Shown here: piece after piece, positions 13,601-26,256 of the stretch
How the letters are laid out: every line of letters starts with the position of its first letter
Position numbering within the stretch: position 1 is the stretch's first letter
Assembly: GCF_013373865.1 (NCBI RefSeq)
Contig: NC_050471.1
Location: forward strand, 4,625,307-4,689,306
Length of the DNA: 64,000 nt
Direction of reading: 5' to 3'
DNA from: Monomorium pharaonis
Taxonomy: Eukaryota > Arthropoda > Insecta > Hymenoptera > Formicidae
Translations under genes and position numbers: made by a program
Notes under the pieces: generated by a model
Told to the model about the DNA's origin: nothing
Database searches by the model: none
What the model saw: the letters and a program-made list of their open reading frames with translations, nothing else

Positions 13601-13646
13601 GCACCGCGCAGAGCCATGAGAGCAGTATCAGATAGTCGCGTATCAT
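7695..13646 (-). CDS. Acid sphingomyelinase-like phosphodiesterase (SMPDL3 family), N-terminal 233 aa; 3' part outside window
   Basis: This is a calcineurin-like metallophosphoesterase of the secreted acid sphingomyelinase-like family, which hydrolyses phosphodiester or nucleotide-type substrates outside the cell or in lysosomes. Coding exons on the minus strand are 13646-13589, 11740-11672, 10551-10383, 8867-8662 and 7891-7695. Each is bounded by GT/AG and they join in frame (phases 1,1,2,1,0). Residues 1-17 form a short hydrophobic signal peptide (MIRDYLILLSWLCAVQG). Residues 22-32 read FWHITDIHYDP, with metal ligands D27 and H29. Then follow T-C-W (43-45), GKFGDYSCDSPWALIES, and WTGD with ligand D100. 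Residues 138-141 read GHED, where the canonical family has GNHD/E. The C-terminal half, with its GH and GHxH metal motifs, was not found in 1-7694, so the gene probably continues past the left edge. A possible acceptor (AG at 13665-13664) just before the ATG suggests a 5'-UTR intron. The family call is strong; the biochemical activity is uncertain. Confidence 0.9.
8868..10382. other. Introns of the phosphodiesterase gene: no further gene
   Basis: Intron 3 (8868-10382) holds the GC minisatellite and then AT-rich DNA. Introns 1 (11741-13588), 2 (10552-11671) and 4 (7892-8661) are likewise mostly AT-rich. The ORFs in them resemble no known protein. Confidence 0.6.
8999..9063 (+). repeat. GC-rich (CGTCG/CGCCG)n minisatellite
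   Basis: Interspersed 5-bp CGTCG and CGCCG units lie in intron 3 of the phosphodiesterase gene. A similar array occurs at 38247-38286. Confidence 0.8.
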
Positions 13647-13672
13647 CTTTCCGGAATCGCACCTGTAATTAC
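13647..13672 (-). promoter_or_regulatory. Probable 5'-UTR segment and splice acceptor of the phosphodiesterase gene
   Basis: Read on the minus strand, a pyrimidine-containing stretch ends in ...TGTAATTACAG and is followed by about 17 bases leading into the ATG at 13646. This resembles a 3' splice site of a 5'-UTR intron, so the transcription start may lie well upstream. No upstream exon was identified. Confidence 0.35.
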
Positions 13673-13853
13673 AGAGCCGCGTTTGAGCTACAGAAACCGA
13701 ATATAAACGACAATTGTCGGGCATCGTCGTCGGTTTGCGCGATTGCATCGAGTCCACTTCTCGACTCGTGCGCGAGCCCGAGATTGCGGCTAAGAACTCT
13801 CGACCGTGAGACGGAGTATTTCCCGGCAAACCGGATATTCTTGAAGTCATAAA

Positions 13854-13887
13854 AGATGATAAGTATATATATATATACTTATCATCT
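13854..13887. repeat. 34-bp perfect palindrome upstream of the phosphodiesterase start
   Basis: AGATGATAAGTATATAT meets its exact reverse complement with no spacer, about 210 bp upstream of the phosphodiesterase ATG. It could extrude a cruciform or be an expanded TA repeat inside a palindrome. No function is assigned. Confidence 0.85.
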
Positions 13888-15083
13888 ATATATATACACA
13901 CATATAAGCCCCTTTGGCGCGGCATTAAAGCGGAATAACGTTTCGCGCAGTTTAAACGTGATATGCAAATAGGTCGGCCATTAATGTCGGATAGCGCGGC
14001 TATGGATAATTTTGAACGCGCGCTCACCCGTGAACACACCGAATTTGGATCCTGATCCGGATTTTTCTCCGGCTTCTATTCCCAAGAACACACACGGGAG
14101 AGGAGAAGGGGGTTTAGAGGTGGGAAAAATCAATTCCACGTTTCGCGTGGAAATTTGCAATCGCAGCGATGCCAGGTTATTCAGAGGCTTTATTTACCCT
14201 AGCGCTCAATAATTTCAATCATGTGCGGTACTTTTTTTTAGATTCGGCCAATAGAGAAAGATTTGTTGATCTATATATTTGACGTCGCAAAGAGCGTTGC
14301 GGACAAATATCAACAAATTTGTTGGTTTTTTGACGTTTTACGCGCGCGCGCACAAAAAAAAACGCTCCCGCATATGTTCCTCTTGTTACAAATCAAACTA
14401 TCAAACGGTTATGTATCGGCCCATAGCTTTCCGAGACTCTCGTAAAATTGACAGAACCGGACGCGAAAAATCAAATTTCATTTACGTCCCGGCCGTATAT
14501 ATGAAATTCATTATTTTCGGAAAAATATGTGACAAACTACCGCGGTGTATAAATAATGTAGTGCATCGCGTTCTGGCATTTTGTTCCCGGCGAAACGTAA
14601 ATATTCAAGATAAATGACACCGCGGGAAGTGATAAACAAGCGCTAATTTCGGATTTAATTTGGCGACAATTGCCCGCCTCGCGAATAGTGAAGCGACTCG
14701 TTACCGTCTTGCATGAATATTCCCCTAGTATGGTTAAACAAATGTGACGAGCACTCGTCACGAGCATTACGGTTTCTAGCACACGCAATGGTGTGATCTT
14801 CAACGTTAACGAAATATGTAAACTGATTAATGCTTATTTCCACCAATGTAGATTAACTTTCATATCGATTTAGCTATTTCTTTATCTTCTTTGTACGTAA
14901 TTCTAAGAATTGAAAACAGATAAAAAGCTAAATCAAATTCAAATTTTATTTACATTAAGTGAAAATCGATATAAGAATGTATAATATAATCGATATAACG
15001 TATAACAATATTAATACATTAACTCTTCTGACAGGTATATGTTTAAACATATCAATGGATTAAGTAGATCGCTTAACGATCTG

Positions 15084-15134
15084 TATTATATTCATCACTA
15101 AGATCTGCATCAGATCTTAACGATGAATATAATA
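15084..15134. repeat. 51-bp near-perfect inverted repeat
   Basis: The left arm TATTATATTCATCACTAAGATCTG and the right arm CAGATCTTAACGATGAATATAATA are complementary at 22 of 24 positions around a 3-base centre. It sits in AT-rich DNA and could form a hairpin as RNA or a cruciform as DNA. Confidence 0.85.
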
Positions 15135-18100
15135 TTTCTATTAATTTAAATTTTTTTAGCTCATTTAAACTGCGCGCCGACAGATTTCGTCAAACTTGCA
15201 GCATAGTTACTAAGCTAAATATCGATGCTCAAGAGCATCTTAAAATTTCCTCTTCCTTGAAAAACTGTAAATTAATTTATTACGAAAAATAATACCTTAG
15301 CCGGAGTTCGGACCGATAAACGATATAATTTTAGCAAAACAATTGACTTATATTAATGAGAACAGTTTTTAAAATTTTACATACATTTGGATTTCATAGG
15401 ATCACTATTAGTTTTAACTATAAAATTAAATTAATGAAATATTTCTGGTAATCATTAATAAGGCTGTTATGTACTGTATGTACATTTTATATCATCGCCT
15501 ATTTCAATGTATATCTAGAACTTTACGAAACCCTAGTTTTTAATTAAATTCATTGTAAGAATTTTTTAAATCATTTTTTAGCAGTGTTGCTAAATTTACC
15601 GTAATAAAAGTTATTTAATTTAAAAGTTACATGATGAACAGAGTTGAATTTTTGGAAAAGCATACAAAAGGTTTGCTCTGAATGTTCATTTAATTTTTAA
15701 GTATCATATATATATCGAGGCATTTTACAAAGTAACGTGAGATATCAGTTGTTCAATGTACTTATCATAAGATGATATGTATAAAATTCTAACATAAACT
15801 TTTATTTTCTTAAAAACTACACGGTCAATTATTTTGAAATTTTAATAACACTAATTTTGCTTTAAACGATATATTATGTAATTTTTCTTTTGATCGTACA
15901 TCCTTACGGCTGTGTGCAGCTTTATTTCGCAAGTTTCGTTGAAACTTTAATCTCTTTTGCCACGACAACGTTATTGCTTTTCGTACACATTTCATTTTAC
16001 GTACTTCATTTCGTGGCGAAAAAATCTTTCAGTCCGCGATCGTCGATCTTTCGTAATAAATTTAATGCTGCGCAGATTTCTCATCCGCCGAGTTTTCCAT
16101 CTCGTCAGAATTTCTGCGGGTATTTCGACGACGTTCATTCACGCTTACCTTGCTTAACGTATTGCTACGAGCCTGCTGCGAGCGCTGAAAAGCGGATGAG
16201 TGGAGGAGGGCGGGCACATTTGGCCCGGCGGCCACCGTGAATTTCAATTTGCGACTAGCGGCACGACAGGGACGACAAGCAGAATTACGAGGACGAAGCG
16301 AAACCATTACGGGCAATCGGTCTATCATGGGCGGCTCTTTGTATAGCCGCGGGGCGGAAGTTTACGATGGGACACGCGATTTTCTTGTTCGTTTCGGGCC
16401 GCGTGCGCGACCGGGCGCTAACGACTTAATGCAAAATAACGGCCGGCGTGTCGATACGCGGTCCCGTCTGCCACACGGGTGACACTAACCACTGTGTCGC
16501 GGCATGAATAATTCGCGGCGACGCCGAGTGTCAAAACGTCGATACGACACGGGTATCGCAACATTTCGTGGAACGTAATTGCGAAGAAGTAATTGCGCTA
16601 ACGATTCCAGACTCGAGAGGTCGATTGTTTCCCAACGGAATTGATTAACTCGCCTGGGAAACATTCTCCTCTTCTCGTGACATTTCTGACAAACGATGAC
16701 CAAACTTAATACCTAGATATAACGTGTTCTATTCTCCATCTTTAATTAGAACAGATTAAAATAGAAATAATTGTTTCGGGCACTTTTTTTGTTTCCTTGA
16801 AAGTTTTATCGGCAATGTCAAATGCAATTAAGAATATTTGGGCTTAAAAATTGCGGGCTTATTAGGTTTTTTTTTTTTTGTTCTAATCATTGACAAATTT
16901 TTGTCATGAGTATCTGAATTTTGACTTTGAAACCAATCGCAAAGAATAAAACGAAAAATTTGGTTTATAATGACAGTGAAAATGACCATATTTTGCTGCA
17001 GTTTTGTGTAAATAATATTTGAACGAGTAAGTAAATCCAAATTAACTCTTCGCATGAATATTTATTAGACTTTTTACTAATAAAACTGTGAAAATTTAAT
17101 TTAATTATGTTATATTCTCATCAAACTTGCAAATAAATATCCGATACAAAATGCGATTTTACATAAAAATTAAGAGTAAACAAAAAAAAACTTTATAATC
17201 AAACAGAGAATTGTCCTCAAATTTTACATGGATGATCAAACATAATAATAGAACAATCTATGAAATTTTTATATTTTTGACAATGCTTTTAAAATGTAAT
17301 ACGTGCATTCTAAAATGAGTAGAGATTAAAATCAAGTAAGACTTTGTAATTTATTTTGCTCAGCTAAAACTCATGTTGTAGCAGTTTTAATTTTTTTATT
17401 AATGACGCTTTGGAGTACCACTCTTAATTTATAAGAACATGTAGATATATAATTAAGTATCTTTGTTTAAAGTATAGAATTGTTTTATAAGCCTCATCAG
17501 ACTTTATAAAAAAAAAACTAAATGCTAAGTAAATGATACCAAAAAATCATTTTGTCAAATGAGATTGAAAGCAAACAGTATCGTCATGTTTCCAAATAAT
17601 TTTTACTAATCGAAACATCATTGGCAGCACAACGCACTTTTACGTATTATATTTTACGTATTTATTTCACGTATTATACGTGCGTCGTATTTGAAAACTC
17701 GTTCCAACGTCAAGCTCGTAAACGAGAAATCATTTTTCCCGATACGTATATCGTCGGCGCGACACACTAAACTAAACACGAAACTTTAAAAACTGCGCTC
17801 GTAAATATTCATGACACGCGCGAGGTGTAATTACTTGTAATCGCGTGTCACATCGCACAAATGGCTAGGTCAGGCCGCCATAAGAATTCCACGTAATGTG
17901 TTAACGCGATAGCTGCCTCCACGAGCGAGAATAACAAGTGCATAAATGCTGTTACGTCGCGCGCGCGCGCGCACGTATATGTTTTCGGATAAATAGCTCG
18001 TCATATGTGCGTATCGTGATAAAAACGTCTGAAATCTCAATTTCTATCACTACAGAAATGTCGAGATTTCACGAGGTCTCTTTATTCCTTTCGATGACGC

Positions 18101-19605
18101 GGCGAACGAAATTTTCATTTAAGAAACGAAGGTTGAACCACTGAGCTCTTATAACTTATATAACTTGATCTGACCTTAAATGTTGAATCAACTTTATACG
18201 ATCTGTAACCCGCATCATACATTTTAGGATAAAATTTTATTTCTAATTTTATATATGCCGTATATTTTTATATATATTCATTTAATATATTGAATTTTGT
18301 ATAATAAATTTCGTATATGTGTGAGAGAGGATTGTTCCGATACTTTTCAAAGATCTTTTGCACACAACGGTACGCTATGGATAATTTAATTCGCTCGCAA
18401 AAGTCTTCCTTAAAATTCAAAAATAATTTCTCTAATTTATTATTCACATTTAAGGACAGCTGGACTGTTCTTGAAAATGTCAAATATAATTGCACGTGTC
18501 TCTGCATATATAAATTAAGAACAAATGTGAAATTTTATACATATAGAAGCGTGAATTTTCACGTTTTCCACAAATTTCTTAGAAATAGTACATTGCACGG
18601 CACTTTCCTCAAGAACCGTTTGCACTGTTTGTGCTTTTGACGTGCTCTAGCGAACGTAGGCGCATTAAATCGCAGATACGCCGCTTCAGCGCTCCGATAA
18701 ACTAAGATTATATCTGGTTATAGTGGCGCGTTGTCAACCAGATAACATCGCTAGCATCGTCGAACAGAGTTGCTGCTGAGGATGTTGTCTGACTATAAAC
18801 CCCCTGCCGCGCCATTACTCGACGTGTCTCGTCTATATTAGAGCGATGTATTCCGTCCTTCGGATCCGTAGGTCCTCTGTACTGGAAAACGCGCAGTTGA
18901 CCTCGATACCGCGTCACCCGAGTGACCTCGTGATACACGGATGGCGGAGTAATTATCGGCGCTCTTAGGTCGGTGACTAACGAACTGTCTATCGTGCAGG
19001 CGTCACGGAAATCCGTTTTCTCGATCGCATCGACTATCGCCTTTATCGGCGAACATTTCTCTCTTTCGCTATATATGTAATCTTTCTATCGCAGCCATCG
19101 GCAATCAGCAGGGAATCAGCAGGGGATCGCGATAAAGTGGAAGCACGTAGCTGCCATTCTTTCGCGATATCCGCAAAGGCCAGTGGCGCATTTTCGATTA
19201 GGTCCCCTGCCCCCTCCCCCTCTTCCTTTCGATTTGAGTTGGAAATTGTATCTAAAAATAGCGACGTGAAGTAACAAGGATGTTTCCTTTTTATCAAAAC
19301 TTTTTGAATGTTCTAATCCCACGATTGCGACACGCAAATGTATAATACGTGTTCGTCGAGAATTGAGACCATTTGCGGTAAAAGTGAATTGAAACTTTTA
19401 AATTATCGATTAAAGCTTTCCGTTAATTTATAGCGTCATTTATCAGCGTGAGAAAGGTAAAGCCGACACGAAATTCGTGCTAACGTTACCCATTATTGTG
19501 TACAAAGAAATATTAGGATAGAATGTCTGCTCGAAAGGAGATATACGCGAATACAATAAGTGTATTGATTGATTTTTCGAAGCTGCGCCTCAATCGGATT
19601 ATATT

Positions 19606-19663
19606 TTGCAGGGGGTAGCCAACCAGCAATTTTTTTCGATTGTTGATTGGTTCCCTTCTGTAG
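19606..19663. repeat. Imperfect hairpin, possible MITE remnant
   Basis: The arms TTGCAGGGGGTAGCCAACCA and, reversed, CTACAGAAGGGAACCAATCA match at most positions around a T-rich loop. No target duplication was identified. Confidence 0.5.
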
Positions 19664-21689
19664 AATTCAAGACCCAATTTTATCACGTTTCAAAATAAAT
19701 TGCACATCGCCGCTTTTGGATTTTATTTCAATGCTCAGGCATTCATATTAACGCCAATACGCCCGTTTCTCTTATACTATGCATACGCCTTTCGCGATTG
19801 TTTGTTTGCTTTTACCTTTCTCTCTCTCTCTCTCTCCCTCTCTTTCTCATTGCTTTATTCCAAATACAGAAAACGTAAGAAGGCACATCTCTTCTCGGTG
19901 TTAGCATTAAAGTCAGGACCTATAATATCACCCAGCACACCGACGCTGCAAACCAACGACGCTCCGCGGGATGTAGATTTTCTGAAAATGTTATTTATAA
20001 ATATTTGCCAAATAACAGAAATTCAACTCTCAGCGACAAACGAACCTGCAATCAGGACGCCAAATTGCGTCATCGCGTTGCATAACAAAATGGCATGTTC
20101 CAATATTTGCTGTCTTGCCGAAGAGCATCGCATGCGGAAAGGCATATCTCAATATTTACCGTCTTGAAAGAACCCCCGGCCACGAAGCCCAGTTTTCGTA
20201 TAATGCCTCGAGTCACATTAGAGCGAGCTCATTGCCGGTTAACAACCTCCGAATTGGAAGAGAGGTTGAATCGCGCTTGTGTATCTCAGCGAGGCACAAT
20301 CTCCTCCTCGCCTCCCCCCTCCCCCGCCCGCTCCCTTTCCTCTTTCAAACAAGAACGCAAAATGACACACGCGCGATGACAGCAAATTAGCGCGCGCAAA
20401 TTACTTCAAAATTGAAAACTAATTTATCGTTGCTACGTAATTACTGTTTATATATAATGCACATGATGTTTTATTACGCTTGCATCGGTATAGTAGTGTT
20501 ATTACACGTCGATCTTGTTCTCTGCAGTGATGAATTTGTGCATTAACCGATATACCCTCTCCCCCCTCCCCCCGGTTTTTCCGCCTCCTCACGGAGCGTG
20601 TTCGACCCCGTTCGCTCGGCTTTCGCCCGCGGGGGTCGCGATACGCGGGGTTCACGTTGCGCGTTAATCGTACCGCCGCGCGTACACGATTGCGACGTAA
20701 ATCGCGCCCGTTCGCCTCGTTAATGCAAATCAAAATTGTCCCGGAAATGTCATTACACGGAGCGGCTCGCTCGCGGGGCGAGCGTTATCGCGCCCTGTGC
20801 GCGAGCGCCCGCGCACGTTTACCGGCGGCGGTAATACGTTTTTCAACGTGTCAACGTGTAACATACGCGCGCGGGCGCAGATTGCGCCCGCCGTTTAAGA
20901 GCCGCACCCGCGGAAATATCCGCGACCGGTTATAAATTACGACGCTTATCGCGCCATCCGCTTACGGCCGTCTCTGTCGCGCGCGATGCGACGCGACGAC
21001 AGGGGTGTATCATCACCGCGAGGTCTCGAGGTGTGTATATCTACGCTGGCATTAAGGACGCGAGAAAAATGTTTCACCTCGAGGAGAAAGAAACTTTCTT
21101 TTGAAAAAAAGTTAAAGTTCGAAAAACGCGTTAAACAAAAAATATTTGTCCCTATGCAATTATTTCGCTGTATCGTCAATTATAAAACTCGAAAATATTG
21201 GCATTCTTATCACAGTCAAATAGAAACGTTCCGATTGCGCTAATCGGAAGATTTGCCGTTTGCCGGTCAAACATTTGTCCCTTATCGATCATTAATCTTC
21301 GGTAAATAATCTCGCTAACACCGGATGTCATATCGCGCATGACATTACATTTCGCCTGTTTGTATTATAAGCTCTCGATATGCAAACGCCACGCGCCCCG
21401 CAGACACGAGCCGTGACGCCGCGCGCCGCTCGGCGTGACTCGTCGAGCGTGTCAAAAACTTCCACGCGACGTTTACGACGAGCTCGCGTGTTCCGCGAGA
21501 ATGGCTGTCGGGTGCTGGCGGGCCGCGCTCTTATTTAAGCGCGACGCGTCACGAGATAGAGAGAGAGAAAGAGTACGTGAAGCGACGGCACGATGTCAGA
21601 TACGCGCCCGAAACTGCCGCTGCGCTATAAATCTCAGGGAAATCAACGGACCTCTCTCGGAGCTCTCGGCGGTTCTTCGGCATTATATA

Positions 21690-21720
21690 CCCCAGGGCGC
21701 CTGGGGGTGGCTTCGCCCCC
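21690..21720. repeat. Two adjacent GC-rich hairpins
   Basis: CCCCAGG-GCG-CCTGGGG (21690-21706) is a perfect 7-bp stem. The run of G that closes it then pairs again through GGC-TTC-GCC with the C run at 21716-21720. The two stems are mutually exclusive or stacked. This may be random CpG-island structure. Confidence 0.6.
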
Positions 21721-21991
21721 CATCCGGACGCTCACGTGACAACTTCTTAACCCGCAGCCACGTACACGCGCCCGCGCGCTCAGCTTTACATCGAATACCG
21801 CACCGGGCCGTATCTTTCCCATCGCGCGTTTACGAGCGGTGCTTTAACCACCCTCCTTCTCGTCTTACCCTCCTCCGCGGCCGCCCACCCGCGTCGTCTT
21901 TCTTTATATACCGCGAGCTTATGTGCTCCCCGCCGTGAGTTTATCGGTAATTGACCTTTGGGGATAGTGTTTAGTGGTAGCTGCGGGTGGA

Positions 21992-21994
<3 letters not shown>

Positions 21995-22028
<34 letters not shown>
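21995..22028 (+). repeat. (CT)17 microsatellite
   Basis: A pure CT run. Confidence 0.95.
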
Positions 22029-22030
<2 letters not shown>

Positions 22031-22810
22031 CGAGAGATTCGGTGGCGGTAAAAAGAGAGCAGAAACCACAAAGGGTGGTGTACGTAAAGTCGCCCCGCGA
22101 AATTGGATATACCTTGAAGAACGTCCGTGCGTGCTCAAGGACGCAAAGGACAAAATTGCCATGGTTTACGGTAAGATATATGCACGGTGCCTTTTTTCCC
22201 ATTACCAAACTAATGCGAAATCGTTGGTATTAAATTCAGTTGGAAAGAGTGTGACACCTGTTTCAAAAAGACTGTCATTAAGTAACTTCTTTCGGTTAAT
22301 CAACAATTAGCTTAATTAGCTTCAATATTTTTCTCATTTAGAGAAATGTTTCGCAATTACTCTTTAACTAGTTCTGAATTCTCAACTTACTATACTTCGA
22401 CACAAATTTTGATAGGAAAAAGTCCGCAGGGAACTGTTGAAATTTCTATTAAAAAAAGTTCTGATTTATTCCCGATATATTATCAACGCGATAAAAAGAA
22501 TTCTTGCAAATTTATAAAAATTATTTATTTACCGGAAAAAATACATTTATTTCTTAATATTGATTCTAACTTGTCACAGATATATAGTAATAATAATATT
22601 GTAACTTACATATACGTGTACAAGCTAGTCAATATTGTTGCACGTCACAATATCAAAATAATTTTCTATTCCACAAATGTTAAGAAAGTAGGAGCATATG
22701 GACCGTTTAAATAAATATCTTATTTAGAGTGTTTTTAAATTTAGAAGAAAATCTCTTTGTTTTAGTTAGTTTTGATGCAACAATTGCATTAATTGTTATT
22801 GAACTGGCTA

Positions 22811-22813
<3 letters not shown>

Positions 22814-22855
<42 letters not shown>
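22814..22855 (+). repeat. (GA)21 microsatellite
   Basis: A pure GA run, about 800 bp from a CT run of opposite strand sense. Confidence 0.95.
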
Positions 22856-22859
<4 letters not shown>

Positions 22860-24464
22860 GCACGAGTAGCCTTATTTGTACGAGCATACTGCTCGATAAG
22901 CTTGAAACGATAGCAGTTTCCGACCAAGTGACAGCGAACGTCAGCTGCCACTCGTGCGTGATGCGCCGAAATTAAATCAGCGAACGTTGTATATGGTGAA
23001 CGATGTATCGCTTCCTCTCCGTTTCTCCCTGCACGCTTCCCGTGTATCCCGTATCCTTCTCATCTCGAGAACTCGGAGCGCAGGGCTTTAACGCGAGTTT
23101 TTAGTTTAACTAGCCCTTCGGGCTGCATTTTTCAGATACGTAATACGTCGCAGTTTGAGAGCGCCCCTTTTAAACGCATACATATTCATATATTCTTTTC
23201 AATTGCAGAGAGAGAAAGAGAGAGAGAAAAAGAGAGGGGGGGGGGATCTGTGCACCTTTATTCCGCGACTTTTGCAAAATATTTGCCTGCATATTTAATT
23301 CGCGTGCACCGTAGCATTCCTCTTTGAAAACGTACAGTTTCACTCCATTTAATTCGGCTTTGAATTCTTTAATTCGTCGAGAGCGACCGCTCGCTCTGGA
23401 GCGGGCGTATGTACATTCATCGTGCACCACGACCGTGCAGCCGAGTTTTGTTTTTCGATAACGCTGCACACAGCGAGGCACACGCGCGGCTGTTTAACAT
23501 GCGTGCGCACGTCGCGCATCTCCGGTCGCGATTAACGTGCGACCGAGGGTCCAATCGCGGCTAATTCGCAGCTTCAGCAGCGCTCGCCGCCGCCACCGAC
23601 CGTCGCCCGTCGTCTCGCCCTGAAAACTTTTCTCCAAGTGCACGCAAAGGTCCGATTCGGCCGTCGTTACGGAGGTAGATGCAAATAGAACATCGCGTGT
23701 TGCATTTATTAGCACGGAGCCCGTTCGACGGCTAACGAGCTGGAACTCTCGTTTATTTTCCTTACCGGCGGCCCTCGCGGAAGGAGAAAGAGGGAGGGAG
23801 GGAGCCCTCGACTCGTAATGGATACTCGCGACTATCGGTCCCATCCCGCTCTTTCTCACCTAACTCGTTGTATCTTTTGTGCCGGGCTGCATGATTCCCT
23901 CGCGCGTTTTTCTTTGATCGCTTGCTACTCATTATTCGACTCGCGGGAGTCCAATAATATCATTATTTTTTTTTCTTGCCCTTTTCTTGCGTCGTTCTTG
24001 TGAGGTGTTCCAAAATAAACGATTAAAGTTTAAACAAATTTCTTTGAATAATTGAGGGTTTCAAAGACTATAATTGAAGTAAAGTCTATAATTGAAGAAC
24101 TTACATAATATCGAACCATTTTAGATCACTAAAAAGTAAAATTAGCGTTTCAGTATTAAAAATATAGATTTAAGCTAATGGATTTAATTTTAAGAATTTA
24201 ATAATCCATATACGTATTATCTCAAATATACGTATTATCTCAAATTTAAGATTATCTCAATTTATGTAAAGAGATTGTGTATTTTTTAAAGAGTTTAAAT
24301 ATATTTTTATAGATATGTAAACATTTAATTCTTAAAATCTAATCTATTATATCACAATATATATCTAATATTATAAACACTTGAGATTAATAATAATGAA
24401 TGTTTTTATAAGAATCCGAATATATATGTATATTCAATTATTGGAACGTTTTTCTTAGATTCTA

Positions 24465-24674
24465 CACTGAGAAAAAAAATGTTGTTACTTTGACTAAATT
24501 TTTTAACTCAATTAAATTTCTTTAGTTCCAGTATTTATTTATTAACTTGAATACATAAAATATTTGAATTTTAAATTAAATCTTTATATATTTGACTAAA
24601 GAACATAAGTATTTGAATTAAAGAAATTCAATGAAGTTGAAAAATTTAGTTAAATTAACTTATTTTTCTCACTG
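24465..24674. mobile_element. MITE-like element, CACTGAGAAAAA termini, TA target site
   Basis: The element starts CACTGAGAAAAAAAATG and ends ...TTATTTTTCTCACTG, giving matching termini. TA flanks both sides (24463-24464 and 24675-24676). The interior is AT-rich and largely self-complementary: TTTGACTAAATTTTTTAACT near the left mirrors AAAAATTTAGTTAAATTAAC near the right. It is 210 bp and non-coding. It resembles a non-autonomous Tc1/mariner-type hairpin element, and is related in sequence to the copy near 44.7 kb. Confidence 0.8.
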
Positions 24675-25772
24675 TACAAATTCTGAGTATGTCTATCTTG
24701 TAAATGCTTCATTCTGTAAATTCTTTATAATTACTTATTCTATTAATAAAATTCTCAACGATCTCTTAATTATTATTGAATAAATATGAATAACCGTTCG
24801 CAAGTTATAAAGTGCGAATAAGTAAGGAAGCTTTAGTCTTTATGCAAAATTGATCAGGGTGAATTTACTTTAATAGAATTTTGATATTGAAAAATTGCGA
24901 GTTTCGTCTCAATCTTCATTAAAAAGATATTGAATCCAATTTGATAAATATAGACCTGTCACTAAAGCTTAAATTGATTATTTCGAAATAGACTGTACTC
25001 TCCTCGCGAATCAGTGGCGCATTCGAAATGGAGGCAAGCAAAATAAAATTGATGGCCGCTTGACAGTGGAAAAAAAAAATGTAAATGAGCGATCGCGTGT
25101 AGTCTTTACCGCCGGCGAATTGTACTCTGCGCTTAATAGGCTAAAGTTCTCGCTCATTTTCCGCCCTTACAAGAAATCGTACCGAGTCGTAATAACCGCA
25201 CGCCTGGGCTACTATCTAATCCGGGCGCAACCCTCCGTCGGTCGTGCCGGCTCGCGCTCGCAACCCCTTTTAATCAGCGATCTCGTCGACCCGCCCTCGC
25301 TGTTTATACATTCTTCCGCCGAATTCTTGCATCGGGAGCGAGGGCGTGGTTTGTTTTTTTGCGCGAGATACGTGCTCGTTAAGTTGGCGTGTCGCCCAAT
25401 CACGGGTGTATGTACGTAACGCGTGTAGCGTAAACGGATCTGTGGCTGTGGATGCAAGGCGGTATGCCGTTTCTTTGAATTTTTCGGGATAACGCTGGGG
25501 AGATGCTCACACAAACGAGCTTCTCGAAAAAGAAATATTAAATAAAACGATCCAATATTGACGCGACGAACGGATAGGACCAAGATACTGGCGAATAAGA
25601 TGTTGATGCGAATCTAATATTGACAATAAAATATAAATATACACTAAACCATAAAAGAAAATTAGAAGAGTTCTAAAAGAAACGAATAAGATATACAAAG
25701 GTTATATATAAATAATTCATGTTTTTTAAAGTTTAATTTACTTCTGCAATATGTAAGATTTTTTCTAATTAA

Positions 25773-25905
25773 TGTTAAGTTTTTAATGGGCATGCAGTCT
25801 ATAAATAAATCCATATAAAAAATTGAGTAGAATTAAAAAATAATTTATAAGAAATTGATCACATCGCTTTGTATGCTTTATATAATTCACTGTCGACTAA
25901 CAACC
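25773..25905 (+). repeat. Direct duplication, copy 1
   Basis: This shares with 26123-26256 the start TGTTAAGTTTTTAATGGGCA, followed by a corresponding series: GTCTATAAATAAATCCATAT, AGAAATTGATCACATCGC, and TATAATTCACTGTCGACTAA. The copies are clearly diverged. No coding potential. Confidence 0.75.
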
Positions 25906-26122
25906 TTTCGTGCGATTTAAAAATAAACCTGGCAAGAAATTTAAAAAAAAAATATCCAGCAGCAACAAATTTTTCTCATCTTTATTAGAAAAAAAAATGT
26001 TATCCTGTGCTTCTCTCCTACATTTTCAGTCGTGATTAAAAACTATAATAATTTGTGCTGCACGGTGACGCCATGCGGTCTAGTTCACGGATCATTAACC
26101 TTGACCGCGGATCCATAAATCT

Positions 26123-26256
26123 TGTTAAGTTTTTAATGGGCATGCGGTCTAAATGAGTCCGTATAAAAACATTCAATAGTATTAAAAGATTTATAGGAAA
26201 TTGATACCCGTCATATCGCCTCGTGTATTTCGTATAACTTACTATCAATTAAAACC
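26123..26256 (+). repeat. Direct duplication, copy 2
   Basis: This is the second, diverged copy of the 25773-25905 unit, about 350 bp downstream in the same orientation. It diverges by substitutions and small indels, suggesting an old tandem duplication or two insertions of one repeat. Confidence 0.75.

Larger units (their letters stand above)
13673..24464. other. Non-coding tract upstream of the phosphodiesterase gene
   Basis: No supported gene. CpG-rich patches (about 15.9-16.7, 17.6-18.1, 18.6-19.3, 20.1-22.2 and 22.8-24.0 kb) alternate with AT-rich DNA. It contains palindromes at 13854 and 15084, a hairpin at 19606-19663, GC hairpins at 21690-21720, a TC tract at 21995-22028 and a GA tract at 22814-22855. 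The ORFs up to 167 aa are in CpG-rich or simple sequence and match no family I know. Confidence 0.5.

Noticed and set aside
21435..21938. 167-aa plus-strand ORF
   Set aside because: Open by base composition, contains GA repeats and hairpins, and has no recognisable motif.
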